This document shows positions 33,062-42,805 of a stretch of 64,000 bases of DNA, piece by piece. Origin of the DNA: Verrucomicrobiota bacterium (lineage in GTDB: Bacteria; Verrucomicrobiota; Verrucomicrobiia; Limisphaerales; UBA9464). The position numbers and the translations under genes were made by a program. Under the pieces are notes generated by a model that did not search any database, was not told where the DNA came from, and saw only the letters and a list, made by a program, of their open reading frames with translations. How positions within the stretch are numbered: the stretch's first letter is position 1; every line of letters starts with the position of its first letter. The DNA lies in NCBI GenBank assembly GCA_017309115.1, contig JAFLEF010000042.1, forward strand, positions 1 to 64,000, read 5' to 3'.

Positions 33062-33841
33062 TCAGAGTATTCCTAGGCGCGGCAATTGATCCCGATAAGT
33101 CCGACTCAAGGTCAGCTTCGTCCCATCGCGTAGCGTGACACTGTACTCGCCGTGGAACAGGGGTTGGAGTTCTTTGACGCGGTCGCAGTTGATGATGGTG
33201 GTGCGGCTGATGCGCACGAAGCGGTCGCTGGGCAACCGCTGTTCCATGGCGGTCATGGTCTCGCGGATCAGGTGGGCCTGGGGGCCCACGTGGAGTTCGA
33301 CGTAGTTGTCGGCGGAGCCGATCCAGTCGATGTCGGGAATGTTGACGAAGATGACCTTACCTCCGGCTTTCACCGGAATTCGGTCAGAGGTGGCTTGAGT
33401 TCTGGGTTGAAGTTGAGCAATCACGGCATTGAGTTTTGAGGTTAGGTCATCGGTGGACGTGGTACGAAGCCGCTCGAGAGCCCGTTGCAGCGCGGTTTTG
33501 AACCGGGCGCGGTCAAAGGGCTTGAGCAGATAGTCGACGGCATGGACCTCGAATGCCTTGAGGGCGAATTCATCATGGGCAGTGACAAAGACGACGGCCG
33601 GAGGGACCTCCGAACCCAGGCGCTCGAGGACGGTGAAACCCGTGCAACCGGGGAGTTGGATGTCGAGAAACACCAGTTCGGGCCGCAGCGCGCGGATTAG
33701 TTCCACGGCTTCGTCCCCGCTGGTCGCCTCGCCCACGAGAATAACCTCGGGCTCGAGGGATAGCAGGGTGCGGAGCCGCTCACGGCCCAGTGGTTCGTCG
33801 TCCACCGTCAGGACTCGAACCGGTTGTGATTTCGACATCAT
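33062..33841 (-). CDS. LytTR-type response regulator
   Basis: 259 residues from ATG 33841. The receiver domain has VLTVDDEPLGRERL, the phospho-Asp in LRPELVFLDIQLPG, FVTAHDEFALKAFEVHAVDY and LLKPFDRARF. A LytTR DNA-binding domain follows (VIFVNIPDIDWIGSADNYVE, SDRFVRISRTTIINCDRVKE). No histidine kinase is adjacent, so it is an orphan or is paired at a distance. The AraC gene lies 70 bases upstream in the same direction. Confidence 0.88.
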   Translation of the reverse strand: MMSKSQPVRVLTVDDEPLGRERLRTLLSLEPEVILVGEATSGDEAVELIRALRPELVFLDIQLPGCTGFTVLERLGSEVPPAVVFVTAHDEFALKAFEVHAVDYLLKPFDRARFKTALQRALERLRTTSTDDLTSKLNAVIAQLQPRTQATSDRIPVKAGGKVIFVNIPDIDWIGSADNYVELHVGPQAHLIRETMTAMEQRLPSDRFVRISRTTIINCDRVKELQPLFHGEYSVTLRDGTKLTLSRTYRDQLPRLGIL

Positions 33842-33910
33842 AGCAAACTCAAGCACCTGGAAGGCATTGGTCATGCCACTCCCACTCCTGAGAGAAACGA
33901 CCGTTCGCGT

Positions 33911-34894
33911 TCAGTTCTTGGCCGAGGGAATTTCGGCTGAAGGCCTGGTACGGAACACTTTGGGGGCAACACCGAAGGAACTCTTGAACCGTCGATCGAA
34001 GTAACTCTGATCTGAGAATCCGGTTTCCGCCGCAATTTCCGCGATACTGCGGTCAGTTTCGCGGAGTAACTGAGCCGCTCGGGCGAGGCGGACATGGTTC
34101 AGGTAGGAAACCAGCGTCATGCCGGCCACCTGCTTAAAAATCTTCATGAAGGCGGCCGGGCTCATGGCCACCAAGCGGGCGGCCTGGGAAACCGACAATT
34201 TGTCGGCAAAATGGGCCTGAATGTGGTCAAACAGGCGCTTCAGCCGCAGGGATCTCTGTTGTTGCCGCAGGAATTCCCAGCGCAACACGTCGGAGGAACG
34301 AAAGTGTCGAGCGAGGTGGAATAGCAGTTCCAGCAGATACGCCTTGCTGCCGGCCTGGACGAACTGGCGCTCATCCGAGCTGAAATACGCCTGCAAGAGG
34401 CGGGACAGCGCCTGATGCGCATCGGCCGCATTCTCATTATTGCCCCGAAGCAAATGGGGCCGGCGGTCGAGCTTCGAGTAGAACGGCAGTAGGAACGTGT
34501 AGTCCCCGGACGGCGAACCCAGGGAATAGACGAACTCCGGCATAAAACTCACCACCACCGCCCGAGTGTTGAATCCGGGAAAATCCACGACCTGATGGAG
34601 CTTCAGGTTGTCCACCACCAGAAGATCCCCGCCCTCGAGTGGCACCATCTGATCGCCCATGCGGAACTTCACCGGTCCGTCCAACGGCACAAATACCTCG
34701 AGCCGTTCGTGCCAAGTCTGGCTCGGAGTGTGATGCCGGGAACTGTATCGGAAGAGCTTGATGGAAAGCGGGAATTCGGGCGTCAGTTCGACTTCGTAGT
34801 GACCCCGCGAGTCCAAAAAGTCGGCGATGGCGTGCGGCTCGAATTTGAGCCGATCGCACACGGCCAGCAGCTGACGCAGGGCATTGGGCTTCAT
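33911..34894 (-). CDS. AraC-family transcriptional regulator
   Basis: 327 residues with a cupin-like sensing domain (VFVPLDGPVKFRMGDQMVPL, EGGDLLVVDNLKLHQV) and the twin helix-turn-helix tail (LSVSQAARLVAMSPAAFMKI, SIAEIAAETGFSDQSYFDRR, FKSSFGVAPKVFR). It senses a sugar-like ligand in the cytoplasm, and its position next to the sugar importer suggests that it activates that cluster. No operator was found. Confidence 0.9.
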   Translation of the reverse strand: MKPNALRQLLAVCDRLKFEPHAIADFLDSRGHYEVELTPEFPLSIKLFRYSSRHHTPSQTWHERLEVFVPLDGPVKFRMGDQMVPLEGGDLLVVDNLKLHQVVDFPGFNTRAVVVSFMPEFVYSLGSPSGDYTFLLPFYSKLDRRPHLLRGNNENAADAHQALSRLLQAYFSSDERQFVQAGSKAYLLELLFHLARHFRSSDVLRWEFLRQQQRSLRLKRLFDHIQAHFADKLSVSQAARLVAMSPAAFMKIFKQVAGMTLVSYLNHVRLARAAQLLRETDRSIAEIAAETGFSDQSYFDRRFKSSFGVAPKVFRTRPSAEIPSAKN

Positions 34895-34978
34895 GAATGC
34901 TTCACCTTCGGGAATCGGCCTCCAGGGTCAAGCCGGGGGGTGTACAGTTGACCGAGGCCAGGAAACGAGTTCGAAGGT

Positions 34979-35968
34979 CTAGACTGGGTCGGTAAGGTAA
35001 ATGGGCCTTTGGTTCCATCGCTGCAACCAGCGGGCCCGGAGACTATCCACGCCGACCGCGAAGAAAATCACCGCGCCGGTAATGACCGGAAACAAGTACG
35101 GATCGGCCTGGATCATGACGAGTCCGTTGAACAGACTCTTTACGAGCACGGCGCCCAGGATGGGTCCGGGGAAAACCTGACCCCGACCGCCGAACAGACT
35201 GATCCCGCCCAGCACGCACGCGGTGATGGCTTCAAACTCGTAGTACTCGCCGAAACTCGGCGAGACGGCGCCCAACTGAGCGAGGGCCACCATTCCTCCC
35301 AGCCCGGCGCAGGCACCGCACAGGACATAGGCGAGGCCAATGATGCGACGGGTGGGCAAACCGGCCTTGCGAGCAGCTTCTTCGCTGAAACCCGTAGCGT
35401 ACAGGTGACGGCCGAAGGGGGTTCGGTTCAACAGAGTCCACGCGGCCAGCACGACCACCGACAGCAGCCACAGGGGAAGCGGAAGGCCCAGCCATTGGGC
35501 GGAACCCAGCTGGAGGAAGCTGTCGGGTAGGTTCATGGCCCGGGTCTGAGTGATCCAGAGGCCTAAGCCACGACCCACGTGCAACAGACCCAAGGTGGCG
35601 ACGAAGGCGATCAGCCGAAGGCGGGTGACGAGCAAGGCGTTTACGGTCCCGCCCACCACTCCCACGGCCAACATCACCGCCAGTGCCAGGGCCACCGGTT
35701 GTCCCGCCAAAATCAGTTTTCCGGCCAGTGCCGCGCCCACGAACATCAGCGCCCCCACCGAGAGATCGACGCCTGCAACCAGCAGAACAAAGGTCATGCC
35801 GACTGCCACCAAGGCGGTGGCGGTGGATTGCAGCAGAATGCCTTGCAGATTACTGAACGAGAAAAACCGCGGTTCGAGGAGGCCGAAGACCAGCACCACC
35901 ATAAGAAACAACAGCGGAGTCGCTGCCTGCAGCAGTCGAAAGGTGAGAGGAACCGGGGTCGGGTTCAT
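34979..35968 (-). CDS. Ribose-type ABC sugar permease (RbsC-like), second permease
   Basis: 329 residues with about eight membrane helices and the RbsC-type signature TFVLLVAGVDLSVGALMFVG. The segments EFEAITACVLGGISLFGGRG and GAVLVKSLFNGLVMIQ follow the family order. It forms the membrane channel with the sister permease at 37534-38532. Its start overlaps the end of the ATPase gene by 4 bases. Substrate not determined. Confidence 0.9.
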   Translation of the reverse strand: MNPTPVPLTFRLLQAATPLLFLMVVLVFGLLEPRFFSFSNLQGILLQSTATALVAVGMTFVLLVAGVDLSVGALMFVGAALAGKLILAGQPVALALAVMLAVGVVGGTVNALLVTRLRLIAFVATLGLLHVGRGLGLWITQTRAMNLPDSFLQLGSAQWLGLPLPLWLLSVVVLAAWTLLNRTPFGRHLYATGFSEEAARKAGLPTRRIIGLAYVLCGACAGLGGMVALAQLGAVSPSFGEYYEFEAITACVLGGISLFGGRGQVFPGPILGAVLVKSLFNGLVMIQADPYLFPVITGAVIFFAVGVDSLRARWLQRWNQRPIYLTDPV

Positions 35969-37518
35969 GCGGGAAGGGCGGCGGCGAGAATTCGTTCCTG
36001 CTGGAATTCAGCCCGCGGTAGTTCCGCCCGGATCTGTCCTTTGGCCAGGACGAGGAGGCGGTCACAGAGGCCCAGCAGTTCCTCGATTTCGGACGAAATC
36101 ACCAGGATTCCGGCCCCCTGATCCGCGAGTTGATGAATCAGTTGGTAAATCTCGTATTTGGCGCCGACATCGATGCCCCGGGTGGGTTCGTCCAGAATCA
36201 GAACCTTGGGGCGCGTCAGCAGCCATTTGGCGAGCACCACCTTCTGTTGATTGCCTCCGCTCAGGGTTTTCACGGGTTGCTCATCCCGGGCGGTGGCGGT
36301 CAGTCGCACGGACTCCCGGATGGTCTGAACCGTTTGTCGCAGGGTCGTTGGGTCCAACCAGCCAATTGCCGTACGGGCGAGTTGAGGCAGGCTCACCAAG
36401 GTCATGTTGTCGGCGATCGACGATTCCAGAGAAAGGCCATCCCCGCGACGATCCTCGGTCAGGAACCCCACACCCTGTTGAATTCGTCCTCGTGGGCCGG
36501 GGCGGGCAAGTTCACCGCCGATGCGAATCTCCCCGGAGGCGTGGGGATCCAAGCCGAAGAGAATGCGCGCCAGTTCCGACCGACCGGCGCCCATCAGGCC
36601 GGCCATTCCCAGGATTTCTCCGGAATGAAGGGTGAACGAGATGTCCCGGACGATTCCGGGCTGGGTCACGTTCCGGACCTCCAGGCAAGGCACATCCTGG
36701 CGGAGCGAGCGTTTGGAATCCCGCGGAGGAAACAACTGTTCCAGTGTTCGGCCGACCATGTGGGTGATCAGCTGTTGAGAGGAGAAGTCCCGGCAGGGTC
36801 CCTGCGCGACCACGGCGCCATCGCGCAGGATCACTAGGTCATCCGCTTCGCGCAGCACGTCGGAGAGCGAGTGTGAGATGAAGATGAGGGCGAGCCCCTC
36901 CGAGCGGAGTTCCCGCATCAGCGCGAACAAACGGGAGCATTCCGGAGCTGAAAGGGACGTGGTGGGTTCATCCAGAATCAGCACCCGGGGATGCCGGCCG
37001 AGGGCTTTGGCGATTTCCACCAGCTGACGTTCCCCGGAAGAGAGTCGATGGAGCGGGGTGTTGGGATCGAGTTTCAAGCCCACCAGATCGAGTCGGTTCC
37101 GCGCCAGGAGTTGCAGGGCCGGGCGATTGATCCAGCCGAGTCCGGACGAGGTCGCCGCGTCTGGGGATCCCTGGAGCGGGAATCCGTCGAGACACAGATT
37201 TTCGGCAACGGAAAGATTGCCGAAGAGATTGAGCTCCTGATGAACGAAGGCGATGCCCGCTCGTTGGGCCTCGGCTGGGGTGCGCGGGCGGTGAGGCTGA
37301 CCTTCGAGCAGAATCTGGCCGGCATCGGGCGTCAGATTGCCGCCCAGCAGATTCATGAGGGTGGATTTGCCGGCGCCGTTTTCGCCCACCAGCGCGGTGA
37401 TCGCGCCAGCCCGAACCGAAAAGCTAACCGACCTCAAGACGGGCACTCCGAAGAAGGATTTCTGGAGGCCGTCAAACTGCAACCGCACCGGAGCGTGACT
37501 GGAAGCAACAGGAGTCAT
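35965..37518 (-). CDS. Sugar ABC transporter ATPase with two nucleotide-binding domains (RbsA/MglA-like)
   Basis: 517 residues. Domain 1: Walker A GENGAGKSTL, Q-loop VHQELNLF, signature LSSGERQLVEIAKAL, Walker B VLILDEPTTSL. Domain 2: GEILGMAGLMGAGRSELARI (degenerate P-loop, usual for the second half), signature LSGGNQQKVVLAKWL, Walker B VLILDEPTRGIDVG. This two-half ATPase drives import of pentoses, galactosides or autoinducer-like sugars. The two permeases lie on either side. Confidence 0.93.
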   Translation of the reverse strand: MTPVASSHAPVRLQFDGLQKSFFGVPVLRSVSFSVRAGAITALVGENGAGKSTLMNLLGGNLTPDAGQILLEGQPHRPRTPAEAQRAGIAFVHQELNLFGNLSVAENLCLDGFPLQGSPDAATSSGLGWINRPALQLLARNRLDLVGLKLDPNTPLHRLSSGERQLVEIAKALGRHPRVLILDEPTTSLSAPECSRLFALMRELRSEGLALIFISHSLSDVLREADDLVILRDGAVVAQGPCRDFSSQQLITHMVGRTLEQLFPPRDSKRSLRQDVPCLEVRNVTQPGIVRDISFTLHSGEILGMAGLMGAGRSELARILFGLDPHASGEIRIGGELARPGPRGRIQQGVGFLTEDRRGDGLSLESSIADNMTLVSLPQLARTAIGWLDPTTLRQTVQTIRESVRLTATARDEQPVKTLSGGNQQKVVLAKWLLTRPKVLILDEPTRGIDVGAKYEIYQLIHQLADQGAGILVISSEIEELLGLCDRLLVLAKGQIRAELPRAEFQQERILAAALPA

Positions 37519-37533
37519 GAGGCATCACAGAAA

Positions 37534-38532
37534 TCAGGCCATCCGGGCCAGCTGTCGGCGCCAGCCATCGAGCCACGCCGCCAGTAGGATGACCGCCCCT
37601 TTGGTCATCAGAATGAGAGTGAAGTTGAGGCCCAGCAGATTGAGGCTGTTGTCGATCAGGCGAATGAAGAGGACTCCAAATAACACGCCCAGAATGCGGC
37701 CCTGACCGCCGTACAGGCTGACACCGCCGATGACGGTCGCGGCAATCACGTCCAGCAACATCCGTTGTCCGAGGACGGGCGATGCTGTCTCGGCCTGTCC
37801 GGTGAGAAACAAGGACGCCACTGCGGCCAGGAGGCCACTGACCACGTAGGCGCAGACGGTTACCGTTCGCACTGGCACCCCGGAGACTTCCGCCGTTCGG
37901 GCATTCTGGCCCACGGCATACAACCACCGGCCCAAGACCGTTCGGCTGAGTCCGAGGTGGGCGACCCAGGTCAGCAGCGCCGCGACGGGCAGGGCCCAGC
38001 CGAGCCGACCGCCGAAGGCCGTGAACGTTGGAGGAAGACTCCCAATCGGCTGGGATTGGGTGAGCCAGACAGCCACGCCGCTGAAGAACATCAGGGAGGT
38101 CAGCGTGACCATGAACGGCGGCATGCGCAGTCGGGCAATGGCCAGACCGTTCAGAAATCCCACCCCCGCCCCGGCGGCGAGCATGAGCAGGATAGCCCCC
38201 GGGATGGCAAACGGACCGGACCCCAGCCAGCCGGAAACTTCGTTCACCGCCAGTCCGCCGAGCACGCTGGTCAGGGCGATCGTGGCGGTGACGGACAGGT
38301 CGATGCCGCCGCTGACCAGCACCCAGGTCTGTCCGACGGCCAGCAGCAGCAAGGGTAACAGCGAAGTGATCAGCGAGAGGGCGTTCCCGGTGGAAGCGAA
38401 TCCGGGAGCCAGCGGCGTCAGGATCAGGAAGTAGACCGCGCTTAGGACCAGGACGAAGAAGTCGGAACCAGCCCAGGAGCGGAGCGGGGTTACCCAGGCC
38501 GCAGCGGCCGGACGGGACGGGGCGGAACTCAC
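37534..38532 (-). CDS. Ribose-type ABC sugar permease (RbsC-like), first permease
   Basis: 332 residues from GTG 38532, 13 bases after the stop of the binding-protein gene; the frame is open to 38571 but that would overlap. The family motif WVLVSGGIDLSVTATIALTS is followed by ARLRMPPFMVTLTSLMFFSG and VIAATVIGGVSLYGGQGRIL. Membrane helices number about eight to ten. Pairs with the second permease to give an asymmetric channel. Confidence 0.9.
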   Translation of the reverse strand: MSSAPSRPAAAAWVTPLRSWAGSDFFVLVLSAVYFLILTPLAPGFASTGNALSLITSLLPLLLLAVGQTWVLVSGGIDLSVTATIALTSVLGGLAVNEVSGWLGSGPFAIPGAILLMLAAGAGVGFLNGLAIARLRMPPFMVTLTSLMFFSGVAVWLTQSQPIGSLPPTFTAFGGRLGWALPVAALLTWVAHLGLSRTVLGRWLYAVGQNARTAEVSGVPVRTVTVCAYVVSGLLAAVASLFLTGQAETASPVLGQRMLLDVIAATVIGGVSLYGGQGRILGVLFGVLFIRLIDNSLNLLGLNFTLILMTKGAVILLAAWLDGWRRQLARMA

Positions 38533-38545
38533 GCGGTCGAAGGGC

Positions 38546-39577
38546 TCACTTGCGATTGGCCACCTGGGCACCCCACATGCGGGACTCCAGTTCCTTCAGA
38601 TTGGCCTGGGTGATGACAAACCCCTTGTCCTCGATGCGGGCGGGAGCCGGTTTGCCGTCCTTCACCTCGGCGATGACCTGGACGGCCTGATCGGATTCCC
38701 AAAAAACGTCCTGAACGCCGGTCGCGTCCACATAGCCGTCCTTCATCAATTGGTACGCCGTGGCATCCCCGTCGAAGCCTCCCAAAATCACGTGGCCCGG
38801 TTCCCCCACCTTCTTCCATTTGCCCTGACTGCTGAGCACCGACTTGATGCTGGGGAACATGAAGTCCGACGAGGTGAAGATCAGACCAATGTCCGGATTC
38901 GCCTGGAAAGCACTCTGGACCCCGGCCAGGGCCTTTTCTTGTTTCCATTCGGTGGGAACCCGGGCCACAACCTCGATTGCGTCGCCGGCTTCCTTCACCG
39001 CGGCTTCGAAACCATCCCGCCGGCCCATGGCATTGACATCTCCCAAGTCGCCCAAGAGGACCAGCGCCTTGACCTTGCGGCCCGTTTTGCGGGCTTCGCC
39101 GATCAAGTACTCCACAGTGGCCTTGGTAATCGCGAAGTTATCCGGGGCGACCACGGTGTGGGGAGCGTCGGTGGGATCCGAAGGGCGATTGTAAAGAACC
39201 ACCGGAATCTGGGCGGCGTTGGCGGCCTTGATCATTGGAATCACGGTCTTGCCGTCCTTGGGAACAATGATCAGTCCGTCCACCCGGCGGTTGATGAAGT
39301 TCTTCACCTGTTCCAGTTGTCGGTTGGCATCCCCATCGGCGACGGATTCCAAAACCCGCACATTGCGGCGATGCGCACTGGCCTTAATGGCGTCGAGTCC
39401 GGCCACCCAGTACTCGGTTTGCAGCGTTTCGAACGCTACGCCAATGGTCAGCGGATCAGCCCCGCCGGGAGAGATCGTGGGCGTGGACGTGATGGCCGGC
39501 TCCGGCCGGTCACAGCCAGCCAGGGTCAGGGCAGCGACAACGGCGGCGGAGCGAAGCAGAAACGTGCGAGTGTTCAT
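38546..39577 (-). CDS. Sugar-binding lipoprotein of the ABC importer (RbsB/XylF-like)
   Basis: 343 residues from ATG 39577 with lipobox LTLAGC (C22). The mature protein has the Peripla_BP_4 fold: IGVAFETLQTEYWVAGLDAI, FINRRVDGLIIVPKDGKTVI, PVVLYNRPSDP, LVLLGDLGDVNAMGRRDGFE and GHVILGGFDGDATAYQLMKD. Spaced 13 bases before the first permease. The binding residues do not identify the sugar. A longer frame upstream (to 40069) overlaps the dehydrogenase and was rejected. Confidence 0.93.
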   Translation of the reverse strand: MNTRTFLLRSAAVVAALTLAGCDRPEPAITSTPTISPGGADPLTIGVAFETLQTEYWVAGLDAIKASAHRRNVRVLESVADGDANRQLEQVKNFINRRVDGLIIVPKDGKTVIPMIKAANAAQIPVVLYNRPSDPTDAPHTVVAPDNFAITKATVEYLIGEARKTGRKVKALVLLGDLGDVNAMGRRDGFEAAVKEAGDAIEVVARVPTEWKQEKALAGVQSAFQANPDIGLIFTSSDFMFPSIKSVLSSQGKWKKVGEPGHVILGGFDGDATAYQLMKDGYVDATGVQDVFWESDQAVQVIAEVKDGKPAPARIEDKGFVITQANLKELESRMWGAQVANRK

Positions 39578-39707
39578 GATGCCAGTGAGCTCAGGAGACA
39601 GGACATTGAATCGGCGCCGGCCGGGGATGTCCATTGGCAGAACTATCGCATTGTTGGCCGATTTTTCTCTCGATGACTTTGGCGGTGGACGATTCGGCGG
39701 GCGGGAC

Positions 39708-40748
39708 TCAGGGGTCCAGGAGCACCACACGACGTCGGGCGGCGCTGGCGTAGGCAGCATGAACCAGTTCCAGGGTTCGCAGGTTGTCCGCACCGGTGGT
39801 TTCGGCCGGATGTTCCCCGCGCAGTCCGGCGAGCAGATCGCGGTGACAGTCCACGATGCTGGCGTGGGCAAGGTCATATTGGGGATCCGCCCAGGAATAA
39901 TGGATTGGGGCGTGGCGTTGGGAGCGCGTTCCCTTTGAGGTCGTGACGCGGAGATCGTAATTCGGGGCGACTTCGATGGATCCCAAGGGTCCTTCGACGA
40001 AGGCCAGGGTTTGCGGGAATACTTCCCGTTCCAACGGTGTGCGCGCGTAGCCGAGTTCGACCACCACACTGGTGAGGGCGGGACCCATTGAAAGGAGGAG
40101 TGTGGCGACGTTCTCTCCCTTCACTTCCGGGGCGAGGGTCCGCTGGGTCTGACAGTAAACCTGGTGGGCCTCGCCGAAGCACAAGCGGGCGACATCGAGC
40201 AGGTGCACCCCGAGATCGGTCAGAATGAATTGTTCCAGATCCCGCAACGCCGGTTGGTTGGCCCAACAGTCGTAGCCGGAAATCATGGTCAGGCGGGCGC
40301 GAAAGGGAACCCCAATGACTCCGGAATCCAACAGGCGTTTCAGCTGACGCATCGGGGTCTGCCAGCGCCAGTTTTCGTGCACGTAGAAGGGCGTTCCCGT
40401 CCGGGCGAAGGAGGCCACCATGGCGCGGGCGTCGCGCAGGGTCGGCGCCAGGGGTTTTTGGCAGATACACGGGATCCGGCGGCGGGCACAGAGGAGCGAG
40501 AGAGCGCGGTGGCCGCCGACTTCCGTGATGTTGTCCACCACGTCCGGGCGGACCTCCTGCAGAAGTTTGTCCGGGTCGGAGAAAACATCGGGAATCCCAA
40601 ACTCCCGGGCTAGTGCCTCGGCTTTGGATCGGGTGCGGTTGTAAATGGCATCAACCTCCACTCCACCTACTTCTCGCCACGCGGCGATTTGGTAGCGGGC
40701 CCAAAAGCCGGCTCCAAAGATGGCCACGCGCAGCGGACGGGAGTTCAT
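39708..40748 (-). CDS. Gfo/Idh/MocA-family dehydrogenase
   Basis: 346 residues from ATG 40748. The Rossmann motif VAIFGAGFWARYQIAAW is near the start, then CICQKPLAPTLRDA with the family EKP-like motif (here QKP, so the lysine is kept), and a C-terminal beta domain that holds FYVHENWRWQTPMRQLK. It probably oxidises or epimerises a sugar or inositol derivative with NAD(P). It sits 130 bases upstream of the binding lipoprotein in the same direction. Confidence 0.88.
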   Translation of the reverse strand: MNSRPLRVAIFGAGFWARYQIAAWREVGGVEVDAIYNRTRSKAEALAREFGIPDVFSDPDKLLQEVRPDVVDNITEVGGHRALSLLCARRRIPCICQKPLAPTLRDARAMVASFARTGTPFYVHENWRWQTPMRQLKRLLDSGVIGVPFRARLTMISGYDCWANQPALRDLEQFILTDLGVHLLDVARLCFGEAHQVYCQTQRTLAPEVKGENVATLLLSMGPALTSVVVELGYARTPLEREVFPQTLAFVEGPLGSIEVAPNYDLRVTTSKGTRSQRHAPIHYSWADPQYDLAHASIVDCHRDLLAGLRGEHPAETTGADNLRTLELVHAAYASAARRRVVLLDP

Positions 40749-40818
40749 TCCCGGGATCGTCGCCCGCGATCCGGCGCTTCGACTAGGACGTTGCGGTCGG
40801 CAACTTGGAGAATTTCCG

Positions 40819-42756
40819 CTAAAGCGAGAGCTCGACGCGCAGGCGAAGAAATCCGGCGGCGGAGTCGGCCGGCACGCCGACGGCCCACCATTCATGGTCG
40901 TCCGTCGCGCTCACTTGACGGCGCGAGGTGGTGGTGAGTTCCCGCCAGGAACGCAAATCGTCGGAATGCTCGACGTGGAACTCGGTGCCCACTTCGCGTC
41001 GGGAGATGCGGTAGTGAAACTCCCAGGTGTCCCCCGCACCCGGGGTCAGAAACGGCAGCCCGTTGCGGCCCGTCTCCCGGGGGTCAAGTCCGGTGGCGTA
41101 GCAGAAGGCATTCACGAGTCCGTCGCCGTTGAAGTCTTCTTCGGGTTCCCGACGGGCTTCAGGCGTTGATTCCACCGGCATCGTGCGATCCCGCCATTGC
41201 GGATAGCTCTCCCGGCGACCGCTGAATTCCTGGAGCAGATTCATCATCGCCCGGTCGAGTCGGCGTCCGTTCCAAGTTTCGTAGGGGACATCCAGCCGCT
41301 CGCTGTCCACCGGCCCGAAGCTGCCGCCGAAGTTCCACACCGCCCAGCCCAGGCCGGCTTGCTGATAGTTGATCAGACTGTCGCGCATCCAGGCCAAGGT
41401 GACGGCGTGCGGCGTGCGGTTGTGACTGCCCCATTCACCGACCATGACGCCGACACCGCGTTGTTTCAGATCCAGCCAGGGCTGGATCGTTTCCCGAAAG
41501 AGCCAGGCGCGGTCCTGGGACTGCGAATAGAGGAAGGGCTGAGCGGGTTCATCGGGTCGGTAGGTCACCACCGTCGTTTGGCGCGCGCCCCAATCAGAGA
41601 CGGTGGGACGAAGGACGGCTTCTGTGGCCGAGCCGGTGGGTTGAAGGCCCAGTTGGGTGAAGGTCATCCAGTCCCCGTCGGTGTTGGCCAGGGTGACATT
41701 CGTGGTGCCGGCTGGGAGTGTGGCTAGGTAATCCCGATCGTAGATGTTTTGGTAAATGTTCCACTGCGGTTCGTAGATCACCTGTTTCCAATCGCCGGTG
41801 CCCGGACCGGGAACGAAGAGCTGACTCAAGACCGTTGCCCCATTGGCCCGAATGAGGAGTCGGGAGCGGGCGGAAACTTGCCCGACCCGAACCCGCAGCG
41901 TGGTCGGGGTCGACAGGGAGGTCCGAAGCGTGAGGGTGCTGCGGAACTCTGGCTTCTGGGGGCCGTAGAGATAAATCGGCAACTGAGGCGAGGGCCATTC
42001 CGGCTGGGCCCAATTGGAGGAACCGTTGACCCAGTTGGCCTGATAATGCGTGAGTCCAAAGGGCGTGTAACCGCGGGTGGCTTGGGCGACTTGCAAAGGG
42101 ATCAGTTCCGGCACCGGCGTTCGACCGTAGTTCAAGCCGTCGGCAATGATCAGGCGGCTGGGATCCACCGAGCGGATGGCCGCGCAGAGTTGGGCCACGA
42201 CATTGGAGTAGGAGGCTGGGGTGACTTCGGGGGGCTCGTTGAACAGATTGAAACTAAGCCGGGAGTTGGGAATGCCGACATATCGTTGGGCCAGGGTTTT
42301 CCAATGCAACGCCGCGACCCTTTGGGCTTCGGCGTCGGTGAAGAGATTCCGGGTTTCCGCCGGCGAAGCCACGGTGTAGCCGGGAATCCGGTGCAGATTC
42401 AGGCTAACGTGCAGTCCGTTCTGTCCGCCCAGGGACACGGCTCGGTCGACTTCCTTTAGCGCCGACTCGGAGAAATTGGTCCAGTTGCTGCCCTGCAGAT
42501 ACGTCCGGTAATCCATCGGGATCCGGACGAAGTTGAAGCCGAGCTGGGCGATTTGCTGGAACTCCGTGGCGCTGAAGGCGCGGTTCGACCAGTCGCGGTG
42601 GAACTTGTTCTGGAGGTTAAAGCCTCGCCAGGCCGGCAAGTGATCCCAGGAAGCTTCCGGGAGCGGGGGCGGGGTTTGCGCCCAGCCCAGCCAAGTCCCA
42701 ACCCAGGCGGCCAGCAGGAGGCCGAACCTCCACAGCGATGTTCTCCAAGGTGTCAC
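40819..42756 (-). CDS. Secreted glycoside hydrolase family 5 cellulase-like
   Basis: 645 residues from GTG 42756 with a signal peptide (FGLLLAAWVGTWLGWAQ). The barrel has RGFNLQNKFHRDWSNRAFSA, FNFVRIPMDYRTYL, the acid/base in LSFNLFNEPPE (about residue 173) and the nucleophile in MVGEWGSHNRT (about 439). A beta-sandwich-like insertion of about 200 residues lies between them (about 210-410). The C-terminus has the verrucomicrobial VEHSDDLRSWRELT motif seen in secreted enzymes. It should cut beta-glucan or mannan, and the neighbouring importer could take up the products. Confidence 0.85.
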   Translation of the reverse strand: MTPWRTSLWRFGLLLAAWVGTWLGWAQTPPPLPEASWDHLPAWRGFNLQNKFHRDWSNRAFSATEFQQIAQLGFNFVRIPMDYRTYLQGSNWTNFSESALKEVDRAVSLGGQNGLHVSLNLHRIPGYTVASPAETRNLFTDAEAQRVAALHWKTLAQRYVGIPNSRLSFNLFNEPPEVTPASYSNVVAQLCAAIRSVDPSRLIIADGLNYGRTPVPELIPLQVAQATRGYTPFGLTHYQANWVNGSSNWAQPEWPSPQLPIYLYGPQKPEFRSTLTLRTSLSTPTTLRVRVGQVSARSRLLIRANGATVLSQLFVPGPGTGDWKQVIYEPQWNIYQNIYDRDYLATLPAGTTNVTLANTDGDWMTFTQLGLQPTGSATEAVLRPTVSDWGARQTTVVTYRPDEPAQPFLYSQSQDRAWLFRETIQPWLDLKQRGVGVMVGEWGSHNRTPHAVTLAWMRDSLINYQQAGLGWAVWNFGGSFGPVDSERLDVPYETWNGRRLDRAMMNLLQEFSGRRESYPQWRDRTMPVESTPEARREPEEDFNGDGLVNAFCYATGLDPRETGRNGLPFLTPGAGDTWEFHYRISRREVGTEFHVEHSDDLRSWRELTTTSRRQVSATDDHEWWAVGVPADSAAGFLRLRVELSL

Positions 42757-42805
42757 TGGGCAACCTTAGCCGCGTTCCCGGCCAACGCCACGGCGAGGTT
42801 TTAGC

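Noticed and set aside
39578..40069. Upstream extension of the sugar-binding protein frame to 507 residues
   Set aside because: It overlaps the dehydrogenase gene and places the lipoprotein signal in the middle of the chain.
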